Positions 34,692 to 43,582 of a stretch of 47,938 bases of DNA are shown piece after piece. The first letter of the stretch is position 1; every line of letters starts with the position of its first letter. Source of the DNA: an uncultured Bacilli bacterium (GTDB lineage: Bacteria; Bacillota_I; Bacilli_A; RF39; UBA660); contig CANRAQ010000002.1 in NCBI GenBank assembly GCA_947628725.1, positions 1 to 47,938 of the forward strand, in the 5' to 3' direction. The position numbers were made by a program, and so were the translations under genes. A model generated the notes under the pieces. It ran no database searches. It was given only the letters and a program-made list of their open reading frames with translations, and had not been told where the DNA came from.

Positions 34692-36917
34692 TTATTTTAA
34701 AGTTTCAGTTATAATCATACTTAAGTGATGATTACCATTTTCTGTTAAATGAATTTTATCTGCCATTAAATAAGATTCATTAGTTTTTATTTCTTTATAA
34801 AAATCAATTACTTTTACATTATCACTTATTAATGAAGAAAGTTCTTGATTATAGTTAGTAGTTACTATATAAATTTCATAGTCCTTCCAAAGATTAATCC
34901 ATTTTTGATAATCTTCTTTGCTTACTGAAAACTTAGAATCAAATACTAAAACTATTTTATGGTTCAAATTATTTTCTTTCCTATCAGTTTCTATTTTTGT
35001 TTCTAGGCTTTCTTTAGTGAAATTTGAATCGACATTAAAACTAGCATCTTCAAACGAAGTTTGTAACTCTCTAACAGCGTTTAGTAAAAGATCATTACCA
35101 TAAAAACTAATTTTTTCTTTTAATTTTTGTTCATGTTCTTTTTGTAATTCTTCCTTTTTCTTTTCATAATCTTTTGAATAAATTTCATATATTGCCTGAT
35201 ATATAGTTGAAGTATATGCCTTTTTACCTATTTCTGTTAAATGAATGCCATCTGCAACAAAGTATTCTGGGTGCCCACTTGATTGAAGATTCCAATCGAC
35301 AATATAAACATTATCATATTCTTTAGCAAGATCTTCTAAAGTTGCGTTTACATGTTGATCATTTGTTGTATTAACCCAAAAAATTTTCCTATCTTCACAT
35401 ATTTTTATAATTTCTAATTTACAATTCCATGAACAATCCCCATTAGCGCCTAAATTTATAATAATAGGATCACCTAATAAGTTTCTACCTTTTAAATCAT
35501 TTAAAATTGCATTTAATACCCAAGCAGTACGTGAAATTTTTGCATCAAAGTAACCATTTGGAAACTGTTCGTATAAATTAGGTACAGCTCCTAACATTAC
35601 TGAATCTCCTACTCCTACTAAGGATAATTTAGATACATACTCTTTTAAATTTTGTTCTTGCTGTTCTAAATTTTCTAAAGTTTCCTGCCAAGTATTCTCT
35701 TCTTCCTTTACTCGTTCTTGATAAGCTTTTTGTTTTTCTTCTACCATTTTTTCATTTTGAGCTAATTGTATTTCTAATTGTTTCATCTCTTTTGTATGAT
35801 CTTTAGCATTAATATAATAGTAACATCCTAAAAGACAAATTGCTACAATAATGGATAAAGTGCACACTTTACTAATCCTTAAGAATCCTGTTGTTTTTTT
35901 ATAAGTATAACTCCAATGAAATAAATATGATATTAAAAATACTAAAGCTATGATTGAAATATATTTTAAATTAGTATTCATTTCAAATGATTGAAAGAAA
36001 AAGATAATTGGATATTGAAAAAGATAAACTTCATAACTAAAACTAGAACAAGTACGTAAAATATTCCCTACTTTATAATGTGTTTCTTTAATCTCCTCAC
36101 TATATTCAATAAGTCTACCAGTAATAATTGTCACTATTAATAGACTAGGCGCAAAATATATAGTAGAATCATCTATAAAAATAAATAATAAAATTAAAAT
36201 TAATAAATAACTATAAAATACTATCTTATTTTGTGGATTGTTTTTCAATTTTTTAAAAATAGGATTACCATAATAGTAATGAATAAACCCAATGGATAAT
36301 CCAAAGAAAAGAGAAAACATTCTTGTAAAAGTATTATAATATGTAAACATAAAGTTATCAGTAAGACTCATTTTATAAAAATAACCAGCACTTAAAAGAG
36401 TAATTAGTATACTTACTATGCAAGGCATACTTTTATGTACTTTATCCCCTAATTTCTTAAGTCCAAAATATAAGAAAGGAAAAACAAGATCAAACTGAAT
36501 TAAAATAGCAATATACCAAAAATGCATAAAAGGAGAATTTAAATGTCTAGCAAAATAATCTAAGTTTGCACTCAATTGCCAAAAATTATTGTACCCTAAC
36601 AAGACGGAAGTTGTTTCTGGTTTTAGATTCAACCAATCAAGTTTAGGAAAAATAGACACTATAAAAAGAGTTAAGAATACTACTAATACTAAAGGTAAAT
36701 ACAATTTTTTTAAACGATTTATATAGTATTCTTTAAAGGAAAAATGTTCTTTTTTTAAACTTGAAACACAACTCAAATAGCCACTTAAAACAAAGAAACA
36801 AGCAACTGCAAGATAACCACCTTTTAAAATGCCTAGGTGATAAAACAAAACTGCTAGACAGGCTAAAATACGTATTTCATCTAATTTTTGATTATACTTC
36901 TTCTCTTTTTGCATCAT
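34692..36917 (-). CDS. OatA-like peptidoglycan/glycan O-acetyltransferase with two SGNH-like domains
   Basis: The 741-aa protein has an acyltransferase-3 membrane domain (about 10-370, ten or so segments; DEIRILACLAVLFYHLGIL at the start) and a Glu/Lys coiled coil (about 375-425). The first SGNH domain is about 430-585, with GVGDSVMLG, GANGD and DGIHLT. A second coiled coil and a second SGNH-like domain (about 605-741) follow, with YGNDLLLNAV in place of GDS and DKIHLTENG at the end. OatA-type enzymes use one SGNH domain to acetylate cell-wall glycans, giving lysozyme resistance. The second copy lacks the catalytic Ser motif, so it may be a binding or structural domain. Confidence -1.
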   Translation of the reverse strand: MMQKEKKYNQKLDEIRILACLAVLFYHLGILKGGYLAVACFFVLSGYLSCVSSLKKEHFSFKEYYINRLKKLYLPLVLVVFLTLFIVSIFPKLDWLNLKPETTSVLLGYNNFWQLSANLDYFARHLNSPFMHFWYIAILIQFDLVFPFLYFGLKKLGDKVHKSMPCIVSILITLLSAGYFYKMSLTDNFMFTYYNTFTRMFSLFFGLSIGFIHYYYGNPIFKKLKNNPQNKIVFYSYLLILILLFIFIDDSTIYFAPSLLIVTIITGRLIEYSEEIKETHYKVGNILRTCSSFSYEVYLFQYPIIFFFQSFEMNTNLKYISIIALVFLISYLFHWSYTYKKTTGFLRISKVCTLSIIVAICLLGCYYYINAKDHTKEMKQLEIQLAQNEKMVEEKQKAYQERVKEEENTWQETLENLEQQEQNLKEYVSKLSLVGVGDSVMLGAVPNLYEQFPNGYFDAKISRTAWVLNAILNDLKGRNLLGDPIIINLGANGDCSWNCKLEIIKICEDRKIFWVNTTNDQHVNATLEDLAKEYDNVYIVDWNLQSSGHPEYFVADGIHLTEIGKKAYTSTIYQAIYEIYSKDYEKKKEELQKEHEQKLKEKISFYGNDLLLNAVRELQTSFEDASFNVDSNFTKESLETKIETDRKENNLNHKIVLVFDSKFSVSKEDYQKWINLWKDYEIYIVTTNYNQELSSLISDNVKVIDFYKEIKTNESYLMADKIHLTENGNHHLSMIITETLK

Positions 36918-37011
36918 ACTACCTCTTACTTATACTCTAATTATATCATTAATATCGAAAAAAGAATATGTTTGTGTCAATTTTAAGATAGAAATTTAAT
37001 TTTTTAAAAAT

Positions 37012-37029
37012 AAAAAGGAGACTTCTCCT
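37012..37029 (-). terminator. Terminator of the choloylglycine hydrolase gene
   Basis: Short GC-rich arms AGGAG/CTCCT followed by T5 on the minus strand. Confidence -1.
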
Positions 37030-37032
37030 AAT

Positions 37033-38007
37033 TTAGTTTTGCATTAATATTTGTTGACCTTTTATTAAATCATAACTAATTAATTTATCCCCTTCTAAAT
37101 TTTCTTTATACAGATCTACACCAGTAATTTGACTATTTTCATATGTCGTGTAATAGTATATACCTTTATCCATATTACAACAAGAACTATAAATAGTTAT
37201 TTCATATTTATCTTCTCCCATATGAACACAACCTCTTTGTTGTTCTACAGAACCTAAAATATGAAAAAACTGACTAATGCTTTCTGATTCTGAATCACCA
37301 GATAAGGAATTCATTTTTGTAAATGTTGCTTTAACAAATCTTGAAGCAGATGATAAATCTCCTGGTAGACCTAAAGCACCCATGCCACGACTATAAGTAT
37401 CAAAATTTAATTTTTTAGAAAAATTGTTTACTGGTGGTTCAATAGATAAATTCATATAATTATTTAAATTAAACATATGCATATCAAAAGTTGGATTATT
37501 TGTTAAAACTCCTACAGGATTATCATATATTTTTAAACCATCTTTAACACATTCAACTGTAATAGAACTTTCTTTATCAGAAATTATCCAATGTAATGGT
37601 GAAGCAGATAATTGTTCACTAAAATTAATTTTAACTATATTTATTTTACTTAATAATTCTTTTACTTCACAAATATTTGTACATTGTGATAAAACCCAAG
37701 GAATAAATTCAAATGGAGCAATATTGTCTTTATTGGCTTTCTCCTCTTTATATTCAGCATTACCAGGAAAATTTAACCCAGCCATACCTAATCCTTTTTC
37801 GTTAATTGCATCATAATATAGTGGATAATCGTTGGCAACATAAGCCATACCAATTATGGCATAATGACTATCTATATTATTAACTTTTCTAAACTTAAAT
37901 TTATAATTTCTAGGTGTTATTGTAACTGTTTCTTTATAAGAATATTCTAAGTCAAGATTTCTTCCAAAATAATGATTTTTTGTATTATAAGTTATTGCTG
38001 TACACAT
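37033..38007 (-). CDS. Choloylglycine hydrolase family enzyme (bile salt hydrolase / penicillin V acylase)
   Basis: The 324-aa protein starts MCTAITYNTKNHYFGRNLDL, with Cys2 as the expected N-terminal nucleophile after Met removal, and Arg16 and Asp19 as the other conserved N-terminal residues. LNFPGNAEY, VLTNNPTF and SRFVKATF match further conserved blocks. Family members cleave the amide bond of conjugated bile salts or of penicillin V. Gut habitat and overall pattern favour bile salts, but substrate is not decided by sequence alone. GGAAGG precedes the ATG. The gene is monocistronic with its own terminator. Confidence -1.
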   Translation of the reverse strand: MCTAITYNTKNHYFGRNLDLEYSYKETVTITPRNYKFKFRKVNNIDSHYAIIGMAYVANDYPLYYDAINEKGLGMAGLNFPGNAEYKEEKANKDNIAPFEFIPWVLSQCTNICEVKELLSKINIVKINFSEQLSASPLHWIISDKESSITVECVKDGLKIYDNPVGVLTNNPTFDMHMFNLNNYMNLSIEPPVNNFSKKLNFDTYSRGMGALGLPGDLSSASRFVKATFTKMNSLSGDSESESISQFFHILGSVEQQRGCVHMGEDKYEITIYSSCCNMDKGIYYYTTYENSQITGVDLYKENLEGDKLISYDLIKGQQILMQN

Positions 38008-38334
38008 AATTATTAACTTCCTTCCATATATTATTTCATTAAATATTATAGCATGAATAAAGATAAAATTAAAATATGTTTTTTAGGGAACATAGATTTT
38101 TTTATTGTATAATATTTATAACTTATTTAAGTTCTATTTTCATCACCTATTATTATACATAAAAAGTTATCCCTATGAGAGATAACCATTTTAATATAGA
38201 ATTTTTTCTTTACAAAATAAATTTGGTTCCCTAGAATCTACACAATTGTTATTTACTTTTTTGTATTACTTTTACACCTTTAGGATTAATTTCAATTCCT
38301 TTAAACTGTAATTTTACTATTGTATTGTTTATAT
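38008..38334 (-). other. Intergenic region between Fic and choloylglycine hydrolase genes
   Basis: It holds a minus-strand terminator (38160-38186: GTTATC/GATAAC arms, T5). A short stopless minus-strand stretch just after the Fic stop reads KLQFKGIEINPKGVKVI and looks like a gene fragment of unknown origin. The rest is AT-rich promoter DNA for the hydrolase gene. Confidence -1.
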
Positions 38335-39390
38335 TTAAAATTTACTTAATAAATTAATTAATCTTGTATTTTTATAAATACTTTCTCTTCCTACTTTTTC
38401 AAATTCAAGCAATCCAGCATCTACTAAACTATTTAAATATGTAGTAGCTGTTTGTCTTGTTACATCACATCTATTTTCAATATAATTAATTCTAGTATAG
38501 ACTTCAAAGAATAAAGAATCCAATAATTCATCAGAATATATTTTAGGTAATTTTGTCATAAACTCTTCTTTATAAGATTCCATTTCATTTTGAATTCGTT
38601 TAATTAATTCAATTGTATTTCTAGATGTTTCTTCGATTCCCTTTAATATATATATAATCCAATCTTCATAGTTATTATTTTCTCTAAATTCGGTAAATAA
38701 TTTATAGTATTGATCTTTATTTTTATTAATATAATTACTTAAATAAAGAATTGGACTATCTAAAAGATTATTTAATACTAAATATAAAACATTTAATATT
38801 CTACCAGTTCTACCATTTCCATCGTAAAATGGATGAATAGATTCAAACTGATAATGAATTAAAGCCATTTTAATAAGTGGATCTATCTCATCATCATTTT
38901 CATTAATATAATCTTCAAGATTTTTAAGTAAATCTCTAATTTCTTTTTCATCTTGTGGTGGAGTATAAATTACTTCTCCAGTTTTACTATTAACTAATTT
39001 AGTACCAGGATTTTTTCTTATACCAGCTTTATTGTGTTCAATCATTCCTTGAAGTTCTACTAAAACATTAGTTGAAATAAATTCTTTTTCTTTTATAATT
39101 TCATATCCACGCCAAATAGCACTTCTATAATCAACAACTTCTTTAGCAGATTCATCTTTAAATTCACTTTCCGTTAATACTTTATAAATACTATCATGTG
39201 TAGTAACAATATTTTCTATCGCACTACTATCCTTTGCTTCATTAATAGTAATAGCATTAATTAAAATATGTTGATTTGGAATTGAATTAGCAAAACCTTT
39301 TAATTCAGCAAGTGATCTTGAAGCTTCATTTAATGCTTCAAGTATTCTTGGTGTTTTTAAATCGCAATCATTAAATGGTAATAACTTCAT
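38335..39390 (-). CDS. Fic-domain protein with C-terminal winged-helix
   Basis: The 351-aa protein has the Fic motif HPFYDGNGRTGR (about 190-201). An N-terminal segment SSAIENIVTTHD fits the (S/T)xxxE(G/N) inhibitory helix. A C-terminal winged helix-turn-helix (about 285-345: CDVTRQTATTYLNSLVDAGL) completes it. This three-part layout is the common chromosomal Fic type, an AMP-transferase held inactive until released. AAGGAGATGAATAACT precedes the ATG. Two palindromes upstream could be the wHTH's own operators. Confidence -1.
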   Translation of the reverse strand: MKLLPFNDCDLKTPRILEALNEASRSLAELKGFANSIPNQHILINAITINEAKDSSAIENIVTTHDSIYKVLTESEFKDESAKEVVDYRSAIWRGYEIIKEKEFISTNVLVELQGMIEHNKAGIRKNPGTKLVNSKTGEVIYTPPQDEKEIRDLLKNLEDYINENDDEIDPLIKMALIHYQFESIHPFYDGNGRTGRILNVLYLVLNNLLDSPILYLSNYINKNKDQYYKLFTEFRENNNYEDWIIYILKGIEETSRNTIELIKRIQNEMESYKEEFMTKLPKIYSDELLDSLFFEVYTRINYIENRCDVTRQTATTYLNSLVDAGLLEFEKVGRESIYKNTRLINLLSKF

Positions 39391-39427
39391 AGTTATTCAT
39401 CTCCTTACATATAATATTACACTATTT

Positions 39428-39497
39428 TTTTAACATATACAAGAAATATGTTAAAATTTTTGCATTTTTTTAACATATTTTATAATTATGTTAAAAA
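39428..39497 (-). promoter_or_regulatory. Twin palindromes upstream of the Fic gene (candidate operators)
   Basis: Two inverted repeats with the same half-site: TTTTAACATAT/ATATGTTAAAA (39428-39438, 39446-39456) and TTTTTAACATA/TATGTTAAAAA (39467-39477, 39487-39497). They lie 38-107 bases upstream of the Fic ATG. The paired layout suggests cooperative binding by a dimeric regulator. Confidence -1.
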
Positions 39498-39615
39498 TTA
39501 CTTATAGAATCATTCACAAAATTACTACTAAAAAAGCTAATACAAAAGCTTAAGAAATAAGCCTATACTAGCATACCATTTTTATTAAATTATATCTAAA
39601 AAATATTATTTATTA

Positions 39616-39802
39616 TTAAACTCCTACTGGCTCAAATTGTTCAATCATTATTTCTAAACAATTCATTACTTCATCAAACTCTATCCCTTCTGCATAAGCA
39701 AAGTTATTTTGAAATAACATAGCCATTATTCATTTTCATAATAGATTCAATAATTTCTATATTACTTTCTTCTTTAAATTCTTTTATTGTCATTCTTTCC
39801 AT
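39616..39802 (-). pseudogene. Collapsed AbiE operon (AbiEi start joined to AbiEii end)
   Basis: AGGAGG precedes ATG 39802. Frame one (32 residues: MERMTIKEFKEESNIEIIES, then IMKMNNGYVISK) looks like the start of an AbiEi winged helix. It stops, and the other frame continues NNFAYAEGIEFDEVMNCLEI and ends EQFEPVGV at 39616. That tail closely resembles the end of the intact AbiEii at 41799 (YARNLEFNETIKCLEEFIDI, ending IPVVV). Nearly the whole of both genes has been deleted. It is inactive. Confidence -1.
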
Positions 39803-39814
39803 AATTTTTCCTCC

Positions 39815-39860
39815 TTGACAAATCTACTGATATTTTGACGTTTATCAGTAATTTTGTCAA
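39815..39860 (-). promoter_or_regulatory. Palindromic operator of the collapsed AbiE operon
   Basis: TTGACAAATCTACTGATA (39815-39832) pairs with TATCAGTAATTTTGTCAA (39843-39860), 16 of 18 positions. The TTGACAA...CTGA half-site resembles the operator of the intact AbiE pair at 43583-43628. Confidence -1.
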
Positions 39861-39925
39861 TAATATTATAAAAAGTTGTAGAAATATTTTCCCAGATCTT
39901 AGTAATTATACTTACTTTTGGAAAT

Positions 39926-40032
39926 TTATTTAAATACTTTTACCCTTATTTTAAATCTTTTAAAATTAATTATTTACTTTAATAACTAAATAAAAGTTTA
40001 AAATTTTGGTAGTTTAAAAGGTAGTTTAGATT
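39926..40032. repeat. Direct repeat, copy 1 (copy 2 at 45444-45549)
   Basis: About 106 bases align with 45444-45549 with scattered substitutions. The repeat covers the last dozen codons (minus strand) of the Fic fragment and its 3' flank. Confidence -1.
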
Positions 40033-40252
40033 TAATTCCTAATTTATTCATAATATCATTTGCAGTCATTGGAACATTATAATCCATTACATGTAATAAT
40101 TTCCTGATATTAATTATTTTTTCTGTAATAGGCATGTCAGTAACAATAACTGATTCTTCTAAAACTTCATCAATCATTTTTAACATAAACTCAATAAAAA
40201 GTTGTAGAATCTCCATTTTTGTTGCAATCAGCAATTGACTTGTAATATCCAT
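39998..40252 (-). pseudogene. C-terminal fragment of a Fic-type protein
   Basis: The 84-residue frame starts at ATG 40252 with no convincing SD. It reads LQLFIEFMLKMIDEVLE and then YNVPMTANDIMNKLGIKSK, the linker and helix-turn-helix of Fic proteins. It then ends abruptly in LPFKLPKF instead of the usual longer winged helix. The Fic catalytic motif is absent, so it is a fragment or at best a small DNA-binding protein. The ending recurs at 45530-45546. The family call is tentative. Confidence -1.
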
Positions 40253-40287
40253 CTTGCTTAATTCTTACTTAATTTTTGCTTAAATTA

Positions 40288-40791
40288 TCATATTTGCTGA
40301 TTACCGTAAAGAATTTGCTTTATTTTATAATTAATATTTTTATATTCTGAACAAATATTATTATATGATATATATGCTTTGTTTTCAGTTCGCCATAAAT
40401 CTATTGTAAATGTCGATATATTATTTTTAATTAAATTCCCGTGTTCTAAATTATTAAAAATATTAACAGTATCAGTTTGCTCAATAAAATCAAAAATAAA
40501 TAAGTCATTATCTGTATTTATAATTTCTTTTAAAATATCTACATCATCTCTATTAAAAAATAATAAAGGCGATTCATATAAATTATCTTTAGTCTTATAA
40601 AAACAATTATATTTTATATTTAAATCCTTTATTTTTTTATATAAAGAACTTTCTACTTCTAGAGAATCTATAAAAATTGCAATATTATTATAATTAAATA
40701 ATTCTAAAATTTTATAAATCTTATTTGCATCTAATTTTTTAATATTTAAAGAAATATTTTTTTCCTTATTACAAGCATATTTTTTTAACAT
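40288..40791 (-). CDS. Hypothetical protein (167 aa) in the defence island
   Basis: No family is recognised. GGAGG nine bases before ATG 40791 and a long open frame support a real gene. The predicted pattern alternates strands and helices (NIAIFIDSLEVESSLYKKIK, DLFIFDFIEQTDTVNIF), with no membrane segment, no Cys pair and no clear catalytic motif. It follows the ASCH relic and precedes the Fic fragment in the same orientation. Neighbours suggest an accessory origin. Confidence -1.
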   Translation of the reverse strand: MLKKYACNKEKNISLNIKKLDANKIYKILELFNYNNIAIFIDSLEVESSLYKKIKDLNIKYNCFYKTKDNLYESPLLFFNRDDVDILKEIINTDNDLFIFDFIEQTDTVNIFNNLEHGNLIKNNISTFTIDLWRTENKAYISYNNICSEYKNINYKIKQILYGNQQI

Positions 40792-40899
40792 TATTCTTTA
40801 CCTCCATTTATATTTTTAATAATGAGTGCAGATATCTACGTGTGCATACCCATTTTTTCTTGTCACTCCTGTCAATTATTAATCAACAATATCACTGAC

Positions 40900-41087
40900 C
40901 TTAATATTATACCAAATAAAGCTCATTTTTTATTAATATATCATTAATAAAAATATAATATCTTTTGGTTTTAAAATACCATAGTTAAAATGTCCTTCGC
41001 CTATTTAGTTGCTCTAATTTCTATTCTCTTTGTCTTATTTTTTATTGCATTAAAAGCTCTATTATCAATATCAAAAATATACTTCAT
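40900..41087 (-). pseudogene. ASCH-domain gene relic
   Basis: ATG 41087 shares its A with the stop of the intact ASCH gene (TAATG). The first frame gives MKYIFDIDNRAFNAIKNKTK, then RIEIRATK and a stop (41001), matching the start of ASCH proteins (...F..IK.G.K..EIR). Beyond it, shifted frames read NYGILKPKDII, as expected for the next part of the domain. Several frameshifts make it inactive. Confidence -1.
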
Positions 41088-41509
41088 TAAATTAACTGTC
41101 TTTTTTTTGCGTTATTCAACTTCATGGTTAACTCTGGATATCTATTATCGTATGCAAAACTTTGTGGAGGTGTAAAATGATAAATTTGTCTCAATTCAAA
41201 AAGAGAAATTTGATTTTCCAAAATATAGACATGCCTTATTTCATATGCGTACTTTGACTTCTTTAGCCCCTTATTAAACTCCTCATTTCCATAACCATCT
41301 TTAGTTATTAGATTAGGATACTTAATAATTTCTCCTAATTCAATTATATATTTTAAAGTACATGTAGGTGTTGTCTCATATACATACAATATATCTATTT
41401 TTTGATTAGGATAATATTTTCTAAATTCATAATTTTTCTCACCAGTTTCAATTTTTTTTGTAAACTCTGGTTTTATACTTATGTATATTCCTTTTTTAAT
41501 ACTCTTCAA
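41087..41509 (-). CDS. ASCH/PUA-like domain protein
   Basis: The 140-aa protein has the ASCH signature ISIKPEFTKKIETGEKNYEF, then RKYYP, followed by VYETTPTCTLKYIIELGEII. ASCH domains share the PUA fold and are predicted to bind RNA or modified nucleotides. Some have amidohydrolase activity on N4-acetylcytidine, and many lie in mobile or defence regions. The C-terminal 40 residues (RQIYHFTPPQSFAYD) match a subgroup of phage and island ASCH proteins. It is translationally coupled to a broken ASCH copy downstream. The upstream spacer 41510-41798 is AT-rich with nothing recognised. Confidence -1.
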   Translation of the reverse strand: MKSIKKGIYISIKPEFTKKIETGEKNYEFRKYYPNQKIDILYVYETTPTCTLKYIIELGEIIKYPNLITKDGYGNEEFNKGLKKSKYAYEIRHVYILENQISLFELRQIYHFTPPQSFAYDNRYPELTMKLNNAKKRQLI

Positions 41510-41798
41510 ACTCCTTTTTAAAATAATAAATTGGTTTTTCTATCCAATTATCAATTATATTATGTATAGTATTTAATTATTCTATTATCTTTTCATTTTT
41601 TTAAAACTCTAATATTTCTATATAATCGTGAAAATTATTATTAATTTTTCCTTAATTTTTTTAATTCTTTTTTTACCCAATACTCACCTTTCTCATTATT
41701 TTCATTCGATTTTAATTTTTTTAATTAAAATTAATTAAAAAACAATTTTATTTATTTTGAATTTCAATACCTAAATGCTATCTAAAATATATTTTGAT

Positions 41799-42641
41799 TT
41801 ATACAACCACTGGTATTATTATGTCAATAAATTCTTCTAAACATTTTATAGTTTCATTAAATTCTAAATTTCTAGCATAACTATTCTTTCTAGAATAGCT
41901 TGTCCATTTATCTCTTAATACCTTACTATCCTTAATTACATTTAAATTTGCAATCAGATCTGCGTTAAATTCTCTTTTTTCAAAAGTTTTCTCCACTGCT
42001 CCTCTAAATTTAGTTTTATTAATTTTATTGAATTTAAACTTATGAATTAAATAAATATCATAATAGTCTTTCATTCTACTGCTTGCTTCTAACTTGCTAA
42101 GTATTGTTTCCATTTTTTCAGCTAGTACTGTTTCCAAATTATACGACCAAATCTTATATACTTCATTTCCTATTAACGATTCATATTTATAATCATCCGG
42201 ACCAGGATGTATTGGATCACCTGTAGCTATATCAATATGAAAACTATCTCTCATATTTTCTAACATAAAATTTATCGTAATTCTTAATCCACCATACTCA
42301 TCTTCATCACGAATTAGTTCAGTTTTTTCAATTACAAATTTTACATTATCTTCTACATCTATATTGATAATTTCTGTTATCATTTTAACAATATTTTCTT
42401 TGGTAAATTTTGTTTTCGTTATTGCAGTATCAATATCCATAGTACTTCTATTATCTAATCCAAATAATTTACTCAAATAGAAACCACCTTTTAATATAAA
42501 ATTATCTTTATATTTGCTTTTTGATAAACGCTCAACAAATCTATCATACATATAAAATCTCATTACAGAGTTAAAATTCACATTTTTTTCTCTAGAAATA
42601 TTTTTAAGTTTATCTTTTACTACTTGAGCAGAATTACTCAT
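41799..42641 (-). CDS. abiEii: AbiEii nucleotidyltransferase toxin
   Basis: The 280-aa protein has the nucleotidyltransferase core of AbiEii/AbiGii: FILKGGFYLSKLFGLDNRST, then MDIDTAI (the D-x-D pair), followed by FHIDIATGDPIHPGP, LETVLAEKMETIL and MKDYYDIYLI. The family acts as a type IV toxin that modifies nucleic acids (tRNA for related proteins) and gives phage resistance by abortive infection. Its start overlaps the end of the AbiEi gene by 8 bases. All core motifs appear intact. Confidence -1.
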   Translation of the reverse strand: MSNSAQVVKDKLKNISREKNVNFNSVMRFYMYDRFVERLSKSKYKDNFILKGGFYLSKLFGLDNRSTMDIDTAITKTKFTKENIVKMITEIINIDVEDNVKFVIEKTELIRDEDEYGGLRITINFMLENMRDSFHIDIATGDPIHPGPDDYKYESLIGNEVYKIWSYNLETVLAEKMETILSKLEASSRMKDYYDIYLIHKFKFNKINKTKFRGAVEKTFEKREFNADLIANLNVIKDSKVLRDKWTSYSRKNSYARNLEFNETIKCLEEFIDIIIPVVV

Positions 42642-43563
42642 AATATATGCCTACCATTTCCATTACTTTTTTACTTATTCCCATTCTTTTTGCATAATCA
42701 GATAGTTTTGCCACATTTTTATCTTTACTTTGAATATATTGTTTAACAGATTTTTTTACTTGTTCAGGATCCATTCTACCTTTTGATCTTATGATATCAC
42801 AAATGCATCTTTCCTTGTCATAAGCTCTAACTTTATTTCCACTTGGTGTTTCAACTTCAGTAATACCTATTTCATATATATCATCTGATACATAAAAAAC
42901 ATTACATTTTTCATTTACAGTATTAACATGATAGTTTTGTGGAACAGTTACTGTATAATTATATGGAAATTCCTCAGTCATACTATAAAAATATAGAGCA
43001 TTCATATGTGAAAAAATAGCTTTTTTATATTTTTGTTGGAATGAAAAATAACTATCCTCAAAAGCACTTGGGGAAAGATAAATACCTCTTGAAATTTTTT
43101 CAATATCGTTATTGTTTTCCATAATTGATATATATTGTCTGCTTATATTTAGTGGTTCTATCATTCTTGTGGAAAACATTCCATTATTGGTATCCATTAT
43201 TTGTTTTATAGTATCAGTAAATATTTTTAATTGTTCATTTGGATATTTCATTGATAGTTCCTTTATTAAATTAGACATAGTATTAATGTTCTTTAGTTGA
43301 TCTTGCATTGGTTTAAGCGTTTCATTAAGTTGTTCTCCTATTTTTCTAATTGGTTCTAGAGACTTAGAAATAGATTTACTAACTTCAACAATCGGCTTCA
43401 TAGATTCATTAATTGATTTACTTAGTTCTTGCATTGGACTTGATAGTTGAATAAGTTGTTCCTTAATTTGACTCATAGGTTCCTTTATTGAATTAATAGC
43501 TTCTACATAATTTTTAAGAACATTACTATCAATTTTATAATTGATTTGCTCCTCTTTTTTCAT
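42634..43563 (-). CDS. abiEi: AbiEi antitoxin with a proline-phased N-terminal extension
   Basis: The 309-aa protein has the AbiEi regions: winged helix (about 115-165; NNGMFSTRMIEPLNISRQYI, GIYLSP) and the following antitoxin domain (ALYFYSMTEEFPYNYTVTVP, YDKERCICDIIRSKGRMDPE). AbiEi proteins are usually about 200 aa. Here about 100 extra N-terminal residues contain five 14-residue repeats beginning with Pro (PMQELSKSINESMK, PIVEVSKSISKSLE, PIRKIGEQLNETLK), likely a long helical or coiled segment. AbiEi represses its own promoter, and the 18-bp perfect palindrome at 43583-43628 is the obvious site. Confidence -1.
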   Translation of the reverse strand: MKKEEQINYKIDSNVLKNYVEAINSIKEPMSQIKEQLIQLSSPMQELSKSINESMKPIVEVSKSISKSLEPIRKIGEQLNETLKPMQDQLKNINTMSNLIKELSMKYPNEQLKIFTDTIKQIMDTNNGMFSTRMIEPLNISRQYISIMENNNDIEKISRGIYLSPSAFEDSYFSFQQKYKKAIFSHMNALYFYSMTEEFPYNYTVTVPQNYHVNTVNEKCNVFYVSDDIYEIGITEVETPSGNKVRAYDKERCICDIIRSKGRMDPEQVKKSVKQYIQSKDKNVAKLSDYAKRMGISKKVMEMVGIYYE

Positions 43564-43582
43564 ATTAATCCCTTTTCTTTCT

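Noticed and set aside
39704..39802. Short real gene of 32 residues
   Set aside because: The downstream shifted frame matches the AbiEii C-terminus, so a collapsed operon explains it better.
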